Assembly (NCBI RefSeq): GCF_019343475.1
Contig: NZ_CP072453.1
Span: 4,278,001-4,342,000, forward strand
Source: Providencia sp. R33
GTDB taxonomy: Bacteria > Pseudomonadota > Gammaproteobacteria > Enterobacterales > Enterobacteriaceae
Direction: 5' to 3'
Length of the DNA stretch: 64,000 nucleotides
Position numbers and translations under genes: made by a program. Each line of letters opens with the position of its first letter. Within the stretch, counting starts at the first letter, position 1. The notes under the pieces were generated by a model, which saw nothing but the letters and a program-made list of their open reading frames with translations, had not been told where the DNA came from and made no database searches. This document shows, in pieces, positions 52,405 to 64,000 of this stretch.

Positions 52405-53571
52405 TCAAATTCGTTCAATAATTGTGGCGATCCCCTGACCAAAACCAATACACATTGTGGCTAAACCAAATTGCTTATCTTTTTGCTCTAACTGATTCAG
52501 TAGCGCAGTTGTGATCCGTGCCCCAGAGCAACCAAGTGGGTGACCCAGCGCAATAGCACCCCCACTTAGGTTTACTTTCTCATCGAAAAGACTTTCAGAG
52601 ATATTCAATCCTTTTAAACATGCGATAGATTGAGCTGCGAATGCTTCATTTAATTCAATAATATCAATATCATTTAAAGATAAGCCGGCCCGTTTTAGCG
52701 CCATTTCAGTCGCGGGTACAGGGCCAAATCCCATAATAGATGGGTCACAACCGACAACCGCCATTGCTCTGACTTTAGCTCTCGGTTTTATACCATGTTG
52801 CTTAGCATAGCTTTCGCTACTGAGTAACATGGCGGATGCGCCATCTGATAACGCAGATGAATTCCCCGCAGTTACTGTGCCACTTACTGGGTCAAAAGCA
52901 GGGCGAAGAGCGGCTAAGCCTTGAAGGCTTGCATCTAAGCGAATGACTTCGTCATAATTTACGGAAATAAGATTTCCATCAGCATCGTGACCTTCAATAG
53001 CAACGATTTCATTGGCAAACTTGCCATTTTTTGTAGCAGCGGCAGCAAGTTGGTGAGATCTAAGCGCAAATGCATCTTGTTCTTCGCGACTAATTTTGTA
53101 CATTTTGGCTAGCATTTCTGCGGTTAACCCCATTGCACCAGCGGCTTTTGCCACTCTCAAAGTGAGCTTTGGGTTAAAGTCGATGCCATGTGTCATAGGG
53201 ACGTGCCCCATATGCTCAACGCCACCAATTAAAACTGAGTTTGCATCACCCGTCATAATTAATCGGCTTGCATCATGTAGTGCTTGCATTGATGAACCGC
53301 AAAGGCGGTTAACCGTAACAGCTGGCACTGTATGAGGAATATCGGTTAATAAAGCGGCATTTTTCGCAATGTTAAAACCTTGCTCTAATGTTTGCTGCAC
53401 ACACCCCCAAATAATGTCATTTAATTCTTTCTTACTTGCATTAGGGTTGCGTTCAAAAATTGCGTTCATAAGGTGTGCAGAAAGGTCTTCAGCTCTAACA
53501 TGGCGAAATACTCCACCTTTTGAACGACCCATTGGTGTGCGTATTCCATCAATGATGACGACGTTTTCCAT
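52405..53571 (-). CDS. fadA: 3-ketoacyl-CoA thiolase
   Basis: A 388-residue thiolase (E. coli 387), the last step of beta-oxidation and beta subunit of the FadBA complex. The acyl-accepting Cys is in NRLCGSSMQALHDA; the other catalytic residues are in NEAFAAQ, GHPLGCSGAR and the C-terminal CIGFGQG. ATG 53571 is 4 bp after the fadB stop, so translation is coupled. Confidence 0.96.
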   Translation of the reverse strand: MENVVIIDGIRTPMGRSKGGVFRHVRAEDLSAHLMNAIFERNPNASKKELNDIIWGCVQQTLEQGFNIAKNAALLTDIPHTVPAVTVNRLCGSSMQALHDASRLIMTGDANSVLIGGVEHMGHVPMTHGIDFNPKLTLRVAKAAGAMGLTAEMLAKMYKISREEQDAFALRSHQLAAAATKNGKFANEIVAIEGHDADGNLISVNYDEVIRLDASLQGLAALRPAFDPVSGTVTAGNSSALSDGASAMLLSSESYAKQHGIKPRAKVRAMAVVGCDPSIMGFGPVPATEMALKRAGLSLNDIDIIELNEAFAAQSIACLKGLNISESLFDEKVNLSGGAIALGHPLGCSGARITTALLNQLEQKDKQFGLATMCIGFGQGIATIIERI

Positions 53572-53575
53572 AAAA

Positions 53576-55768
53576 TTAACCCCTCGCAACTTTTTTGAGA
53601 TCAATAGCCACAACAGGAGGTTGTGGGTAATATGTGGCATTGGTAGCCGCTTTCGATTTTAAACCTTCAGGAGCTTGATAAAGTGGGCTCAATGATGCAT
53701 ATGTGTCTGTCATTTTTAAGTATGACTGGCTACCGAGAGTATCTAAATAGCAGAACACACCACCTCTAAATGGTGGGAAACCTAAGCCATAAACTAGAGC
53801 AATATCAGCGTCCGATGGGCTTTGAATAATGCCTTCCTCCAGACAACGAACGACTTCGTTTATCATTGGCGCCATCATTCGAGCGATAATCTCTTCTTTC
53901 GTAAATGAACGTTTAACTTTGCAGATAGAATTCAGTAGCTCATCAGTTTGTGGGTCATTAATTTTTTTAGGTTTTCCTTTTTTATCTTTTTCATATTGAT
54001 AAAAACCCTTCCCATTTTTTTGGCCAAAACGCTGCTGTTCATACATCACATCAATCGCATTTTTAGCTGTTTTACTCATGCGCTCAGGGAAACCTTGAGC
54101 CATCACTTGTTCGGCATGGAAGGCAGTATCGATGCCAACAACATCAAGTAAGTAAGCAGGGCCCATTGGCCAACCAAATTCTTTTTCCATGACTCTATCG
54201 ATTTCTCTAAAATCAGCACCGTCTTGGAGTAACAAATTGAAACCTGCAAAATAAGGAAATAGAACGCGATTCACAAAGAAACCAGGACAGTCATTCACCA
54301 CAATGGGGGTTTTACCCATTTTATTGGCGTAAGCGACGACTTGTGCGATTGTATCGTCAGATGTTTGTGCACCACGAATAACTTCCACTAAAGGCATACG
54401 ATGCACAGGGTTGAAGAAGTGCATTCCACAGAATTTTTCAGGGCGTTTTAGTGACTTAGCCAATGTGGAAATTGGAATTGTTGAAGTATTAGATGCCAAT
54501 ATCGTCTCTGGTGAAACAAGTGATTCCACTTCAGATAAAACTGCGGCTTTTATTTTAGGATTTTCAACGACTGCCTCGACAATGATTTGGCTATTCTCAA
54601 TACCACTATAAGATAGTGAAGGGTGAATCGCGGCTAAAGTTGTCGCCATTTTAGCTGCATTAATCCGCCCTCGCTCAAATTGGTTATTCAGCAGTTTTTG
54701 TGCTTCTTCAATACCAAGCTCTAAAGATTTCTCGTTGATATCTTTCATCAAAACAGGAACGCCTTTACTGGCCGATTGGTAGGCAATACCTCCCCCCATA
54801 ATACCAGCACCTAAAACGGCGGCTTGACTTGGTGTTTTAACATTTTGAGCAAGTTTTTTGCTATTAGATTTAATTTGTTGATCATTAAGAAAAATACTTA
54901 CCAATGCGCGGGCAACATTACTGTGGGCGAGAGGAACAAAAGCTGCTGTTTCATGTTTTAATGCCTCATCACGAGTGCAATTTGCAGCTTTCTCGATGGT
55001 ATTGACTGCCGTCATTGGGGCTGGGTAATGTTTCCCTGCGACTTGATATACCATGCCTTTTGCAACATTAAAACTCATGGTTTGCTCAAGTGGGCCTAAT
55101 TGAAGAGGGGCTAGTTTAGGCTGACGCTTCTTCTGCCAATTAATATTACCCGCTATAGCTGATTCAATAACAGCTAAAGCAGATTGCGGTAGTTTTTCGG
55201 TTTCAACTACGGCATCAACTAAACCTAATTTGAGGGCTTGAGGCCCGCTGACATCTTTACCCGCCGTAATAATTTCCAGCGCGCTATCTAAGCCAATTAG
55301 CCTTGGCAAACGAACGGAACCCCCAAACCCTGGCATGATACCGAGTTTTGTTTCGGGTAAACCAATGCGTGCATCAGGGGATGCAATACGAAAATCTGTC
55401 GATAAAATACACTCACAGCCACCGCCAAGTGCATAACCATTGATTGCACAAATTGTAGGAACGGGGAGATCTTCAATGCGATTAAAGATGCTATTAGCGT
55501 ATTGCAGCCATTCACTGAGAGTTTCTTTCGGTGCTTCAAATAATGAAAGGAATTCTTTGATATCGGCTCCAACGATAAAAGCCGATTTATCAGAACGGAA
55601 AATAACACCTTGCAGATCAGATTGTTGCTCAAGAACAGACACGGCTTCATCCAGTGAAGCAACGGTGTGGGTATCCAATTTATTGATTGGCCCTGGCGAG
55701 TTAAAAACCAGTTCTGCAATACCTTTTTTCAACCATTGAATATAGATTGTTTCACTTTGATAAAGCAT
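53576..55768 (-). CDS. fadB: multifunctional fatty acid oxidation complex, alpha subunit
   Basis: A 730-residue fusion (E. coli 729): enoyl-CoA hydratase/isomerase (residues 1-190, with NGYALGGGCE and the LGIMPGFGG loop) and 3-hydroxyacyl-CoA dehydrogenase (about 310-720, NAD motif LGAGIMGGGIAY, then HFFNPVHRMPLVEV and NDCPGFFVNRVLFPY). It heads the fadBA operon. A FadR operator lies 26 bp upstream of the start codon. Confidence 0.97.
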   Translation of the reverse strand: MLYQSETIYIQWLKKGIAELVFNSPGPINKLDTHTVASLDEAVSVLEQQSDLQGVIFRSDKSAFIVGADIKEFLSLFEAPKETLSEWLQYANSIFNRIEDLPVPTICAINGYALGGGCECILSTDFRIASPDARIGLPETKLGIMPGFGGSVRLPRLIGLDSALEIITAGKDVSGPQALKLGLVDAVVETEKLPQSALAVIESAIAGNINWQKKRQPKLAPLQLGPLEQTMSFNVAKGMVYQVAGKHYPAPMTAVNTIEKAANCTRDEALKHETAAFVPLAHSNVARALVSIFLNDQQIKSNSKKLAQNVKTPSQAAVLGAGIMGGGIAYQSASKGVPVLMKDINEKSLELGIEEAQKLLNNQFERGRINAAKMATTLAAIHPSLSYSGIENSQIIVEAVVENPKIKAAVLSEVESLVSPETILASNTSTIPISTLAKSLKRPEKFCGMHFFNPVHRMPLVEVIRGAQTSDDTIAQVVAYANKMGKTPIVVNDCPGFFVNRVLFPYFAGFNLLLQDGADFREIDRVMEKEFGWPMGPAYLLDVVGIDTAFHAEQVMAQGFPERMSKTAKNAIDVMYEQQRFGQKNGKGFYQYEKDKKGKPKKINDPQTDELLNSICKVKRSFTKEEIIARMMAPMINEVVRCLEEGIIQSPSDADIALVYGLGFPPFRGGVFCYLDTLGSQSYLKMTDTYASLSPLYQAPEGLKSKAATNATYYPQPPVVAIDLKKVARG

Positions 55769-55794
55769 TCTGTTCTCCTTTATATGATAAAGTT

Positions 55795-55811
55795 ATCTGG
55801 TACGACCAGAT
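55795..55811 (-). promoter_or_regulatory. FadR operator of fadBA
   Basis: ATCTGGTACGACCAGAT, a perfect palindromic match to the classical FadR site as I recall it from E. coli fadBA. Long-chain acyl-CoA would relieve repression. Confidence 0.93.
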
Positions 55812-56025
55812 GATTTAAGTGTGACTAGAATGTTAATTAATTGCAAACGGTTAATAACGAAATTGGAATCTTGGTCACAGCAATTAAGTTAAATAACGTT
55901 GATTTGAAATGATATTTTAATTATTAATCAATGGTTTAATTCGAGTTTGCAACAGAGTGCATATCCGTTAAGAACAGAACGTGATAAGCTTAGATTTTCT
56001 AATTAATGCTGAAAGGTTGAAGGAA

Positions 56026-57360
56026 ATGGAAAAACTGACTGCACTCTACGCTGACCATATTAAAACGTTACAAAACAGAACTCAGCAAGTCTTACAGCGC
56101 AGCAAATTAGATGCCATATTGATTCATTCGGGTGAACCACTTCGCATCTTTCTTGATGATAGTGACTACCCATTTAAGGTTAACCCACACTTTAAAGCTT
56201 GGGTTCCTGTTACCGACGTTCCCCATTCTTGGTTATTAGTCGATGGTGTTAATAAGCCTAAATTATGGTTTTATTCACCCGTTGATTATTGGCACAGCGT
56301 TGAGCCGTTACCAAATGGTTTTTGGACGAAAGATGTCGAACTGATTCATTTAAAAAATGCAGATGATATCAAAGGGTTCCTTGCCAGCTTGCCAAAAAAT
56401 AATGTTGCTTACATTGGTTCAGCGGCATCAAGAGCTGAATCTTTAGGCATCTCATTAGATAATATCAATCCAAAGCCAGTTCTAGACTATTACCATTTCC
56501 ATCGTGCCTATAAAACAGACTATGAACTGTATTGTATGCGTGAAGCGCAAAAAATGGCAGTAAATGGCCACCTTGCCGCATTGGAAGCATTCCGTGCAGG
56601 AATGAGTGAGTTTGATATTAATGTCAGCTACTTACAATCAACAGGTCACCGCGATACTAACGTACCGTATGGCAATATTGTTGCGTTAAATGAAAATGCA
56701 GCTGTGCTCCATTACACTAAATTACAGCAATCTGTCCCTGCTGAATTAAGGAGTTTCTTGATTGATGCGGGGGCTGAATATAACGGTTATGCTGCTGATA
56801 TTACGAGAACTTACGCTGCAAAAGGTAAAGATGAATTTGCTGAGCTGGTTGCGGATGTTAATAAAGAACAGCTTTCTCTCATTGATACAATTAAAGCGGG
56901 TGTCCGTTATACTGACTACCATGTAGATATGCATCACCGTATAGCTAAAATCCTTGCAAAACATGATATTGTTAATGGTATTAGCGAGGAATCAATGGTT
57001 GAGAATGGTTTAACGACACCGTTTTTGCCTCATGGTTTAGGGCATCCATTGGGTCTGCAAGTTCATGATGCGGCTGGCTTTATGCAAGACGATAGCGGAA
57101 CACACCTTGCGGCACCAAAAATGTATCCTTTCTTGCGTTGTACTCGGGTTCTAGAGCCTAAAATGGTGTTAACTATTGAGCCAGGCCTTTACTTCATTGA
57201 ATCACTGCTTTCATCGTGGAGAACGGGTGAGTTTAGTCAGCATTTTAATTGGGATAAAATTGAGTTCTTTAAGCCATACGGCGGTATTCGCATCGAAGAC
57301 AATATCGTGATCCATGCGAATCGTATTGAAAATATGACTCGAGACCTGCATTTACGTTAA
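56026..57360 (+). CDS. pepQ: Xaa-Pro dipeptidase
   Basis: A 444-residue proline dipeptidase of the pita-bread fold (E. coli 443). Metal ligands appear in LIDAGAEYNGYAADITRTY (two Asp), LPHGLGHPLGLQVHD (His), TIEPGLYFI (Glu) and GGIRIEDN (Glu). The frame extends to GTG 55981, but ATG 56026 with GAAAGG upstream matches the family start. Its stop codon overlaps the yigZ start (TAATG). It is divergent from fadB, as in E. coli. Confidence 0.94.
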   Translation: MEKLTALYADHIKTLQNRTQQVLQRSKLDAILIHSGEPLRIFLDDSDYPFKVNPHFKAWVPVTDVPHSWLLVDGVNKPKLWFYSPVDYWHSVEPLPNGFWTKDVELIHLKNADDIKGFLASLPKNNVAYIGSAASRAESLGISLDNINPKPVLDYYHFHRAYKTDYELYCMREAQKMAVNGHLAALEAFRAGMSEFDINVSYLQSTGHRDTNVPYGNIVALNENAAVLHYTKLQQSVPAELRSFLIDAGAEYNGYAADITRTYAAKGKDEFAELVADVNKEQLSLIDTIKAGVRYTDYHVDMHHRIAKILAKHDIVNGISEESMVENGLTTPFLPHGLGHPLGLQVHDAAGFMQDDSGTHLAAPKMYPFLRCTRVLEPKMVLTIEPGLYFIESLLSSWRTGEFSQHFNWDKIEFFKPYGGIRIEDNIVIHANRIENMTRDLHLR

Positions 57361-57974
57361 TGAAACCTTATTTAATACCGGCAGAAACGATTTCTTTTAC
57401 CGAAGAAATAAAAAAAAGCCGATTTATTACTTATTTAGCCCATACCGAGGGTATTGACGCGGCAAAAGATTATATTCAATCGATTAAGGCGCAATACCCT
57501 GATGCCCGGCACCATTGCTGGGCATTTGTTGCTGGCCGTCCTGATGACTCTCAACAGTTGGGTTTTTCTGATGATGGAGAGCCAACAGGAACGGCAGGTA
57601 AGCCTATAATGGCGCAACTTTTAGGAAGCCAATTAGGTGAGATCACCTGTGTCGTTGTACGCTATTTTGGTGGGATCAAGTTGGGAACGGGTGGGTTGGT
57701 AAAAGCCTACGGTAACGGTGTGCAGCAAGCGCTGAAAATATTACCGACAAAAACCAAAGTTCCACAGAAAGTATTTAATTTAGTGTGTGATTATTCGCTG
57801 ATTAATGCCATAGAGCAGTTGCTTGCTCAGGTCAATGGCGTGATTTTGCACAGTGATTATAATGAAGCTGTCGCTTTACAAATTACAATTCCTGCTACCC
57901 TTGAGCAGGAGGTCAATGATAGATTACGCGATATAAGCCGTGGTGCTTTGACGCTCACACCAGAATCTGAATAG
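57360..57974 (+). CDS. yigZ: IMPACT-family protein YigZ
   Basis: A 204-residue protein of the same length as E. coli YigZ. The N-terminal IMPACT/UPF0029 domain contains DARHHCWAFVAG, SDDGEPTGTAGKPIM and RYFGGIKLGTGGLVKAYG; a ferredoxin-like C-terminal domain follows. A role in translation or RNA binding is suspected but unproven. It overlaps the pepQ stop by one base. Confidence 0.94.
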   Translation: MKPYLIPAETISFTEEIKKSRFITYLAHTEGIDAAKDYIQSIKAQYPDARHHCWAFVAGRPDDSQQLGFSDDGEPTGTAGKPIMAQLLGSQLGEITCVVVRYFGGIKLGTGGLVKAYGNGVQQALKILPTKTKVPQKVFNLVCDYSLINAIEQLLAQVNGVILHSDYNEAVALQITIPATLEQEVNDRLRDISRGALTLTPESE

Positions 57975-58002
57975 TCAACCGCTTTAGCAAGGAACCTGCC
58001 GA

Positions 58003-59454
58003 ATGCATTTTCGTGCAATAACCCGTATTGTCGGGCTGCTTGTCATCATTTTTTCTTTTACCATGGTTATTCCAGGTATTGTCGCGTTAATTTACCGTGA
58101 TGGTGCGGGGCGCGCTTTTAGCCAAACATTTGTGACGGCTTTACTCATTGGCCTATTTTTATGGTTGCCTACACGCAATAGCAAACATGAGTTGAAAGCA
58201 AAAGAAGGTTTCCTGATTGTTGTTTTATTTTGGACTGTACTGGGTAGCGTGGGAGCATTACCGTTCATCTTCTCTGAAAGGCCGAATCTTTCCGTTACAG
58301 ATGCCTTTTTTGAATCCTTTTCTGGCTTAACCACGACAGGTGCAACAACGCTAACAGGGCTTGATTCTCTACCTAAAGCAATTTTGTTCTATCGGCAAAT
58401 GTTACAGTGGTTAGGAGGAATGGGGATCATCGTGTTGGCCGTCGCTATCCTTCCGCTGTTAGGTGTTGGGGGAATGCAGCTCTATCGAGCTGAAATGCCG
58501 GGGCCATTGAAAGATAATAAAATGCGGCCGCGAATTGCAGAAACAGCAAAAACCTTATGGCTTATCTATGTGTTATTGACGATTGCCTGTGCAATAGCGT
58601 TATGGATAGCAGGCATGGATGTATTTGATGCAATTTCCCACAGCTTCTCAACGATAGCCATTGGCGGGTTTTCTACCCATGACGCAAGCGTCGGCTACTT
58701 TAATAGCCCAGCCATTAATACCATTATTGGTGTGTTTCTCATAATATCGGGGTGTAACTTTGGTTTACACTTTGCAGTTTTAACAGGAAGAAGCCTTGGG
58801 ATTTATTGGCGCGACCCTGAATTTAGAATGTTTATCAGCTTCCAATTTGTTCTAGTGGTGGTTTGTACTGCGGTATTGATGTACCACTCAGTATATGGTG
58901 GTTTTGGTCAAACGCTTGATCAAGCCTTTTTCCAAGTCGTATCGATGGCTACAACGGCTGGGTTTACGACAGATAGCTTCTCTGGCTGGCCACTATTTTT
59001 ACCGATGCTTTTATTGTGCGCGGCGTTTGTTGGTGGCTGTGCAGGTTCAACAGGGGGCGGTTTAAAGGTTATTCGTATTTTATTATTGTTCTTACAAGGT
59101 TCCCGAGAACTAAAACGCCTTGTTCACCCAAATGCGGTTTACACTATTAAGCTAGGGCAAAGGGCACTCCCAGAGCGTATCATTGAAGCTGTTTGGGGTT
59201 TCTTTTCTGCGTATGCATTGGTTTTTGTTGTTAGCTTATTATTGTTAATCGCAACAGGGGTTGATGAATTTTCAGCGTTTTCTGCGATTGCAACCACGTT
59301 GAATAACTTAGGCCCTGGTTTAGGGACTGTGGCGGATAACTTTACGAGCATGAATCCTGCAGGTAAATGGATTTTAGTTGTTACCATGTTATTTGGCCGT
59401 TTAGAGGTATTTACCTTATTAGTGTTACTGACCCCAACGTTTTGGCGTGAGTAA
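58003..59454 (+). CDS. trkH: Trk potassium uptake channel subunit
   Basis: A 483-residue K+ translocating subunit, the same length as E. coli TrkH. It has four pseudo-repeats of the M1-P-M2 type; the filter-like turns include GLTTTGATT, STIAIGGFSTHD, TTAGFTTDS and NNLGPGLGTV. It works with cytoplasmic TrkA, not encoded here. AGGAA lies 9 bp before the start. The order pepQ-yigZ-trkH-hemG is that of E. coli. Confidence 0.96.
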   Translation: MHFRAITRIVGLLVIIFSFTMVIPGIVALIYRDGAGRAFSQTFVTALLIGLFLWLPTRNSKHELKAKEGFLIVVLFWTVLGSVGALPFIFSERPNLSVTDAFFESFSGLTTTGATTLTGLDSLPKAILFYRQMLQWLGGMGIIVLAVAILPLLGVGGMQLYRAEMPGPLKDNKMRPRIAETAKTLWLIYVLLTIACAIALWIAGMDVFDAISHSFSTIAIGGFSTHDASVGYFNSPAINTIIGVFLIISGCNFGLHFAVLTGRSLGIYWRDPEFRMFISFQFVLVVVCTAVLMYHSVYGGFGQTLDQAFFQVVSMATTAGFTTDSFSGWPLFLPMLLLCAAFVGGCAGSTGGGLKVIRILLLFLQGSRELKRLVHPNAVYTIKLGQRALPERIIEAVWGFFSAYALVFVVSLLLLIATGVDEFSAFSAIATTLNNLGPGLGTVADNFTSMNPAGKWILVVTMLFGRLEVFTLLVLLTPTFWRE

Positions 59455-59504
59455 TTCAGTACAATCTTGTTATATATAGAAACGATAAAAATCTAGGAAC
59501 GATA

Positions 59505-60029
59505 ATGAGCTATTTACTTCTACACTCCAGCACAGATGGGCAGACTAAAAAAATTGTTTTAAAAATGGCAGAGCAATTGCGGAGCTTAGGAAGAGAATGT
59601 GATATTCGTGACTTAAATACAGAGCAAAGTTTCAATTTGGCTGCTTATGATAAGGTTTTGGTGGGCGCTTCTATCCGTTATGGACATTTCAATAAAAAAC
59701 TTCAGCGTTTCGTGATTTCCCATCAAAGCCAATTGAATTCAATGACGAGTGCTTTTTTTGCTGTGAATCTTACGGCAAGAAAAGAAGGTAAGAATACCGT
59801 AGAGACAAATGCTTACACACGTAAGTTCTTAGAAGCCTGCCCTTGGAAGCCAACATTGAAGTCTGTTTTTGCTGGTGCATTGTTTTATCCGCGTTATAAA
59901 TGGTTTGATAGAATGATGATCCGTCTAATTATGAAAATGACGGATGGGCCAACTGATCCTAATACAGAGATTGAATACACTAATTGGGCAAATGTTTCAC
60001 AATTCGTAGTTGAATTTGATAACTTATAG
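59505..60029 (+). CDS. hemG: menaquinone-dependent protoporphyrinogen IX dehydrogenase
   Basis: A 174-residue long-chain flavodoxin-like protein (E. coli HemG 181) that oxidises protoporphyrinogen IX in haem synthesis, passing electrons to quinones. The FMN loop is LLHSSTDGQTKKIV, and KVLVGASIRYGHFNKKLQRF follows. The insertion that marks HemG among flavodoxins is present around residues 100-140. It lies directly upstream of the rRNA operon, as in E. coli. Confidence 0.94.
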   Translation: MSYLLLHSSTDGQTKKIVLKMAEQLRSLGRECDIRDLNTEQSFNLAAYDKVLVGASIRYGHFNKKLQRFVISHQSQLNSMTSAFFAVNLTARKEGKNTVETNAYTRKFLEACPWKPTLKSVFAGALFYPRYKWFDRMMIRLIMKMTDGPTDPNTEIEYTNWANVSQFVVEFDNL

Positions 60030-60111
60030 TACCTTTTTTCAACAAATCATACTTTTTTTACACGATTTGTTTAATAATCCAGCTGTTGAATAAAAAAATG
60101 CAAAAAAGGGG

Positions 60112-60148
60112 TTGCCAGATTTTTCTGACTCCCTATAATGCGCATCCA
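60112..60148 (+). promoter_or_regulatory. rrn P1 promoter
   Basis: -35 TTGCCA (60112-60117), 16-bp spacer, -10 TATAAT (60134-60139), GC-rich discriminator GCGC and a start expected at about 60148. The sequence around the -10 is very close to E. coli rrn P1. The preceding A/T tracts (about 60045-60111) form a likely UP element, and Fis sites are expected further upstream. Confidence 0.92.
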
Positions 60149-60231
60149 CTGACCGGGAACAAGACAACGCAAAGCGCGATGAACACTGAAACGGCAGCGA
60201 GAGATTCTGAAAAGAAAAAGCAAAAAATCGC

Positions 60232-60266
60232 TTGACTCTCGATGAGGAAAACGTATTATACGTCAC
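60232..60266 (+). promoter_or_regulatory. rrn P2 promoter
   Basis: -35 TTGACT (60232-60237), 16-bp spacer, -10 TATTAT (60254-60259), 120 bp downstream of P1, the usual tandem arrangement. Confidence 0.88.
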
Positions 60267-60313
60267 CTCGCGACAACGACCTTGAAGTCGAAAATCGAAA
60301 GATTAAGTCGCAA

Positions 60314-60325
60314 CGCTCTTTAACA
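60314..60325 (+). promoter_or_regulatory. boxA antitermination site, leader
   Basis: CGCTCTTTAACA in the rRNA leader, the NusB-NusE (S10) binding element. A second copy at 62320-62332 precedes 23S. Confidence 0.88.
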
Positions 60326-60329
60326 ATTT

Positions 60330-60352
60330 ATCAGACAATCTGTGTGGGCACT
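60330..60352 (+). other. 16S processing stem, 5' arm
   Basis: This 23-nt arm is complementary to 62054-62076 at all but one position (a G-U wobble), forming the RNase III stem that brackets 16S rRNA. Confidence 0.9.
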
Positions 60353-60492
60353 CACAGGACACTATCAAAAAAATATTTGATTTTAAGTCTTGAAGAGTGA
60401 CTAACACGTTAATTCATATATATGAACTAATAGGTAATATGTTTTCGCAAGAAGACATACGACAGTAAACATTCTTTGAGCATCAAGCTTTT

Positions 60493-62033
<1,541 letters not shown>

Positions 62034-62053
62034 CCATTGAAGTGTTTTTGTGA

Positions 62054-62076
62054 AGTGCTCACACAGATTGTCTGAT
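62054..62076 (+). other. 16S processing stem, 3' arm
   Basis: Pairs with 60330-60352 over 23 nt with a single G-U pair; RNase III substrate that releases the 16S precursor. Confidence 0.9.
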
Positions 62077-62165
62077 AGAAAGTAGAGCAATAGGCTATAC
62101 GTGGGAGACTTATTCGAGAGAATAGGACTTACATGAGATACCGCATGTTTTGTGCAATATCTTGT

Positions 62166-62241
62166 GTCCCCTTCGTCTAGAGGCCTAGGACACCGCCCTT
62201 TCACGGCGGTAACAGGGGTTCGAATCCCCTAGGGGACGCCA
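62166..62241 (+). tRNA. gltT: tRNA-Glu (anticodon TTC)
   Basis: A 76-nt tRNA with encoded CCA. The acceptor GTCCCCT pairs with AGGGGAC; the anticodon loop CTTTCAC holds TTC; the T-arm has GGTTCGAATCC. It is in the 16S-23S spacer, the Glu type of operon and not the Ile-Ala type. Confidence 0.97.
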
Positions 62242-62319
62242 ATTGCGCCGATATCGAGTGAAAGACGATGTCCCCAATAATGATTAAGCCAATTATGTAA
62301 ATAGTTGGTTTAACAATTA

Positions 62320-62332
62320 TGCTCTTTAACAA
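62320..62332 (+). promoter_or_regulatory. boxA antitermination site, spacer
   Basis: TGCTCTTTAACAA between tRNA-Glu and 23S, needed for efficient 23S synthesis through the rrn antitermination complex. Confidence 0.88.
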
Positions 62333-62486
62333 TCTGGAACAAGCTGAAAATTGAAAACAACGCACATTGTTTATCGCTTAAACAATGTGAGAGTCTCTCA
62401 AAAATCTCAACTTGAAGATGTTGTCAACAGACACAAAGCCGTCGGGTTTTGCGTCGACCGACATAAAAGACACCTTCGGGTTGTGA

Positions 62487-64000
<1,514 letters not shown>

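Overview
The window is chromosomal DNA of a gammaproteobacterium of the Morganellaceae, very probably Providencia. The clues are modest GC content, an AarP regulator of the length described for Providencia stuartii, a TatA with the N-terminal extension known from P. stuartii, and Providencia-like rRNA. The species is not settled by eye; P. rettgeri or a close relative is a guess. Nearly everything is ordinary core genome. There is no prophage, insertion sequence, CRISPR array, restriction system or recognisable defence island.

Layout. 1-3268 is the end of a deoxyribose utilisation operon (deoK partial, deoP, deoX). 3303-10014 holds a DUF2750 protein, the mechanosensitive channel YnaI, ornithine decarboxylase SpeC, a nucleoside hydrolase, a DUF6882 protein, a small periplasmic DUF1471 protein and YcaC. 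10199-20614 keeps the enterobacterial order dusA-qorA-dnaB-alr-tyrB-uvrA-ssb, with a LexA box between uvrA and ssb and two copies of a structured intergenic repeat. 20873-34564 is the most variable part: aarP, an MFS transporter behind a SoxR/MerR-type promoter, ivbL-ilvBN with its attenuator, AlaX, an XRE-cupin regulator, a TauE-like permease, another MFS protein, a GT39-type glycosyltransferase, then ghxP and yjcE. 34622-60029 follows the E. coli order bioP-metR-metE-udp-rmuC-ubiE-ubiJ-ubiB-tatABC-rfaH-ubiD-fre-fadAB-pepQ-yigZ-trkH-hemG, with yidB-like, phosphatase, dedA and pepE genes interspersed and no tatD after tatC. 60030-64000 is an rRNA operon (P1/P2 promoters, rrs, tRNA-Glu, 5' half of rrl).

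How the parts work together. Several modules carry readable control sites: FadR on fadBA, MetJ on metE/metR, CRP on udp, LexA on uvrA, PurR-like boxes on ghxP, and valine-rich leader-peptide attenuation on ilvBN. The ubiE-ubiJ-ubiB-tatABC run joins ubiquinone synthesis to Tat export.

The best candidates for closer study are the MITE-like repeat whose two copies differ by compensatory changes, the MerR-type promoter near a soxS-position aarP without soxR, the TatA extension that implies rhomboid activation, and the leader of yjcE with two competing pairing partners. I found no convincing wholly new multi-gene system.
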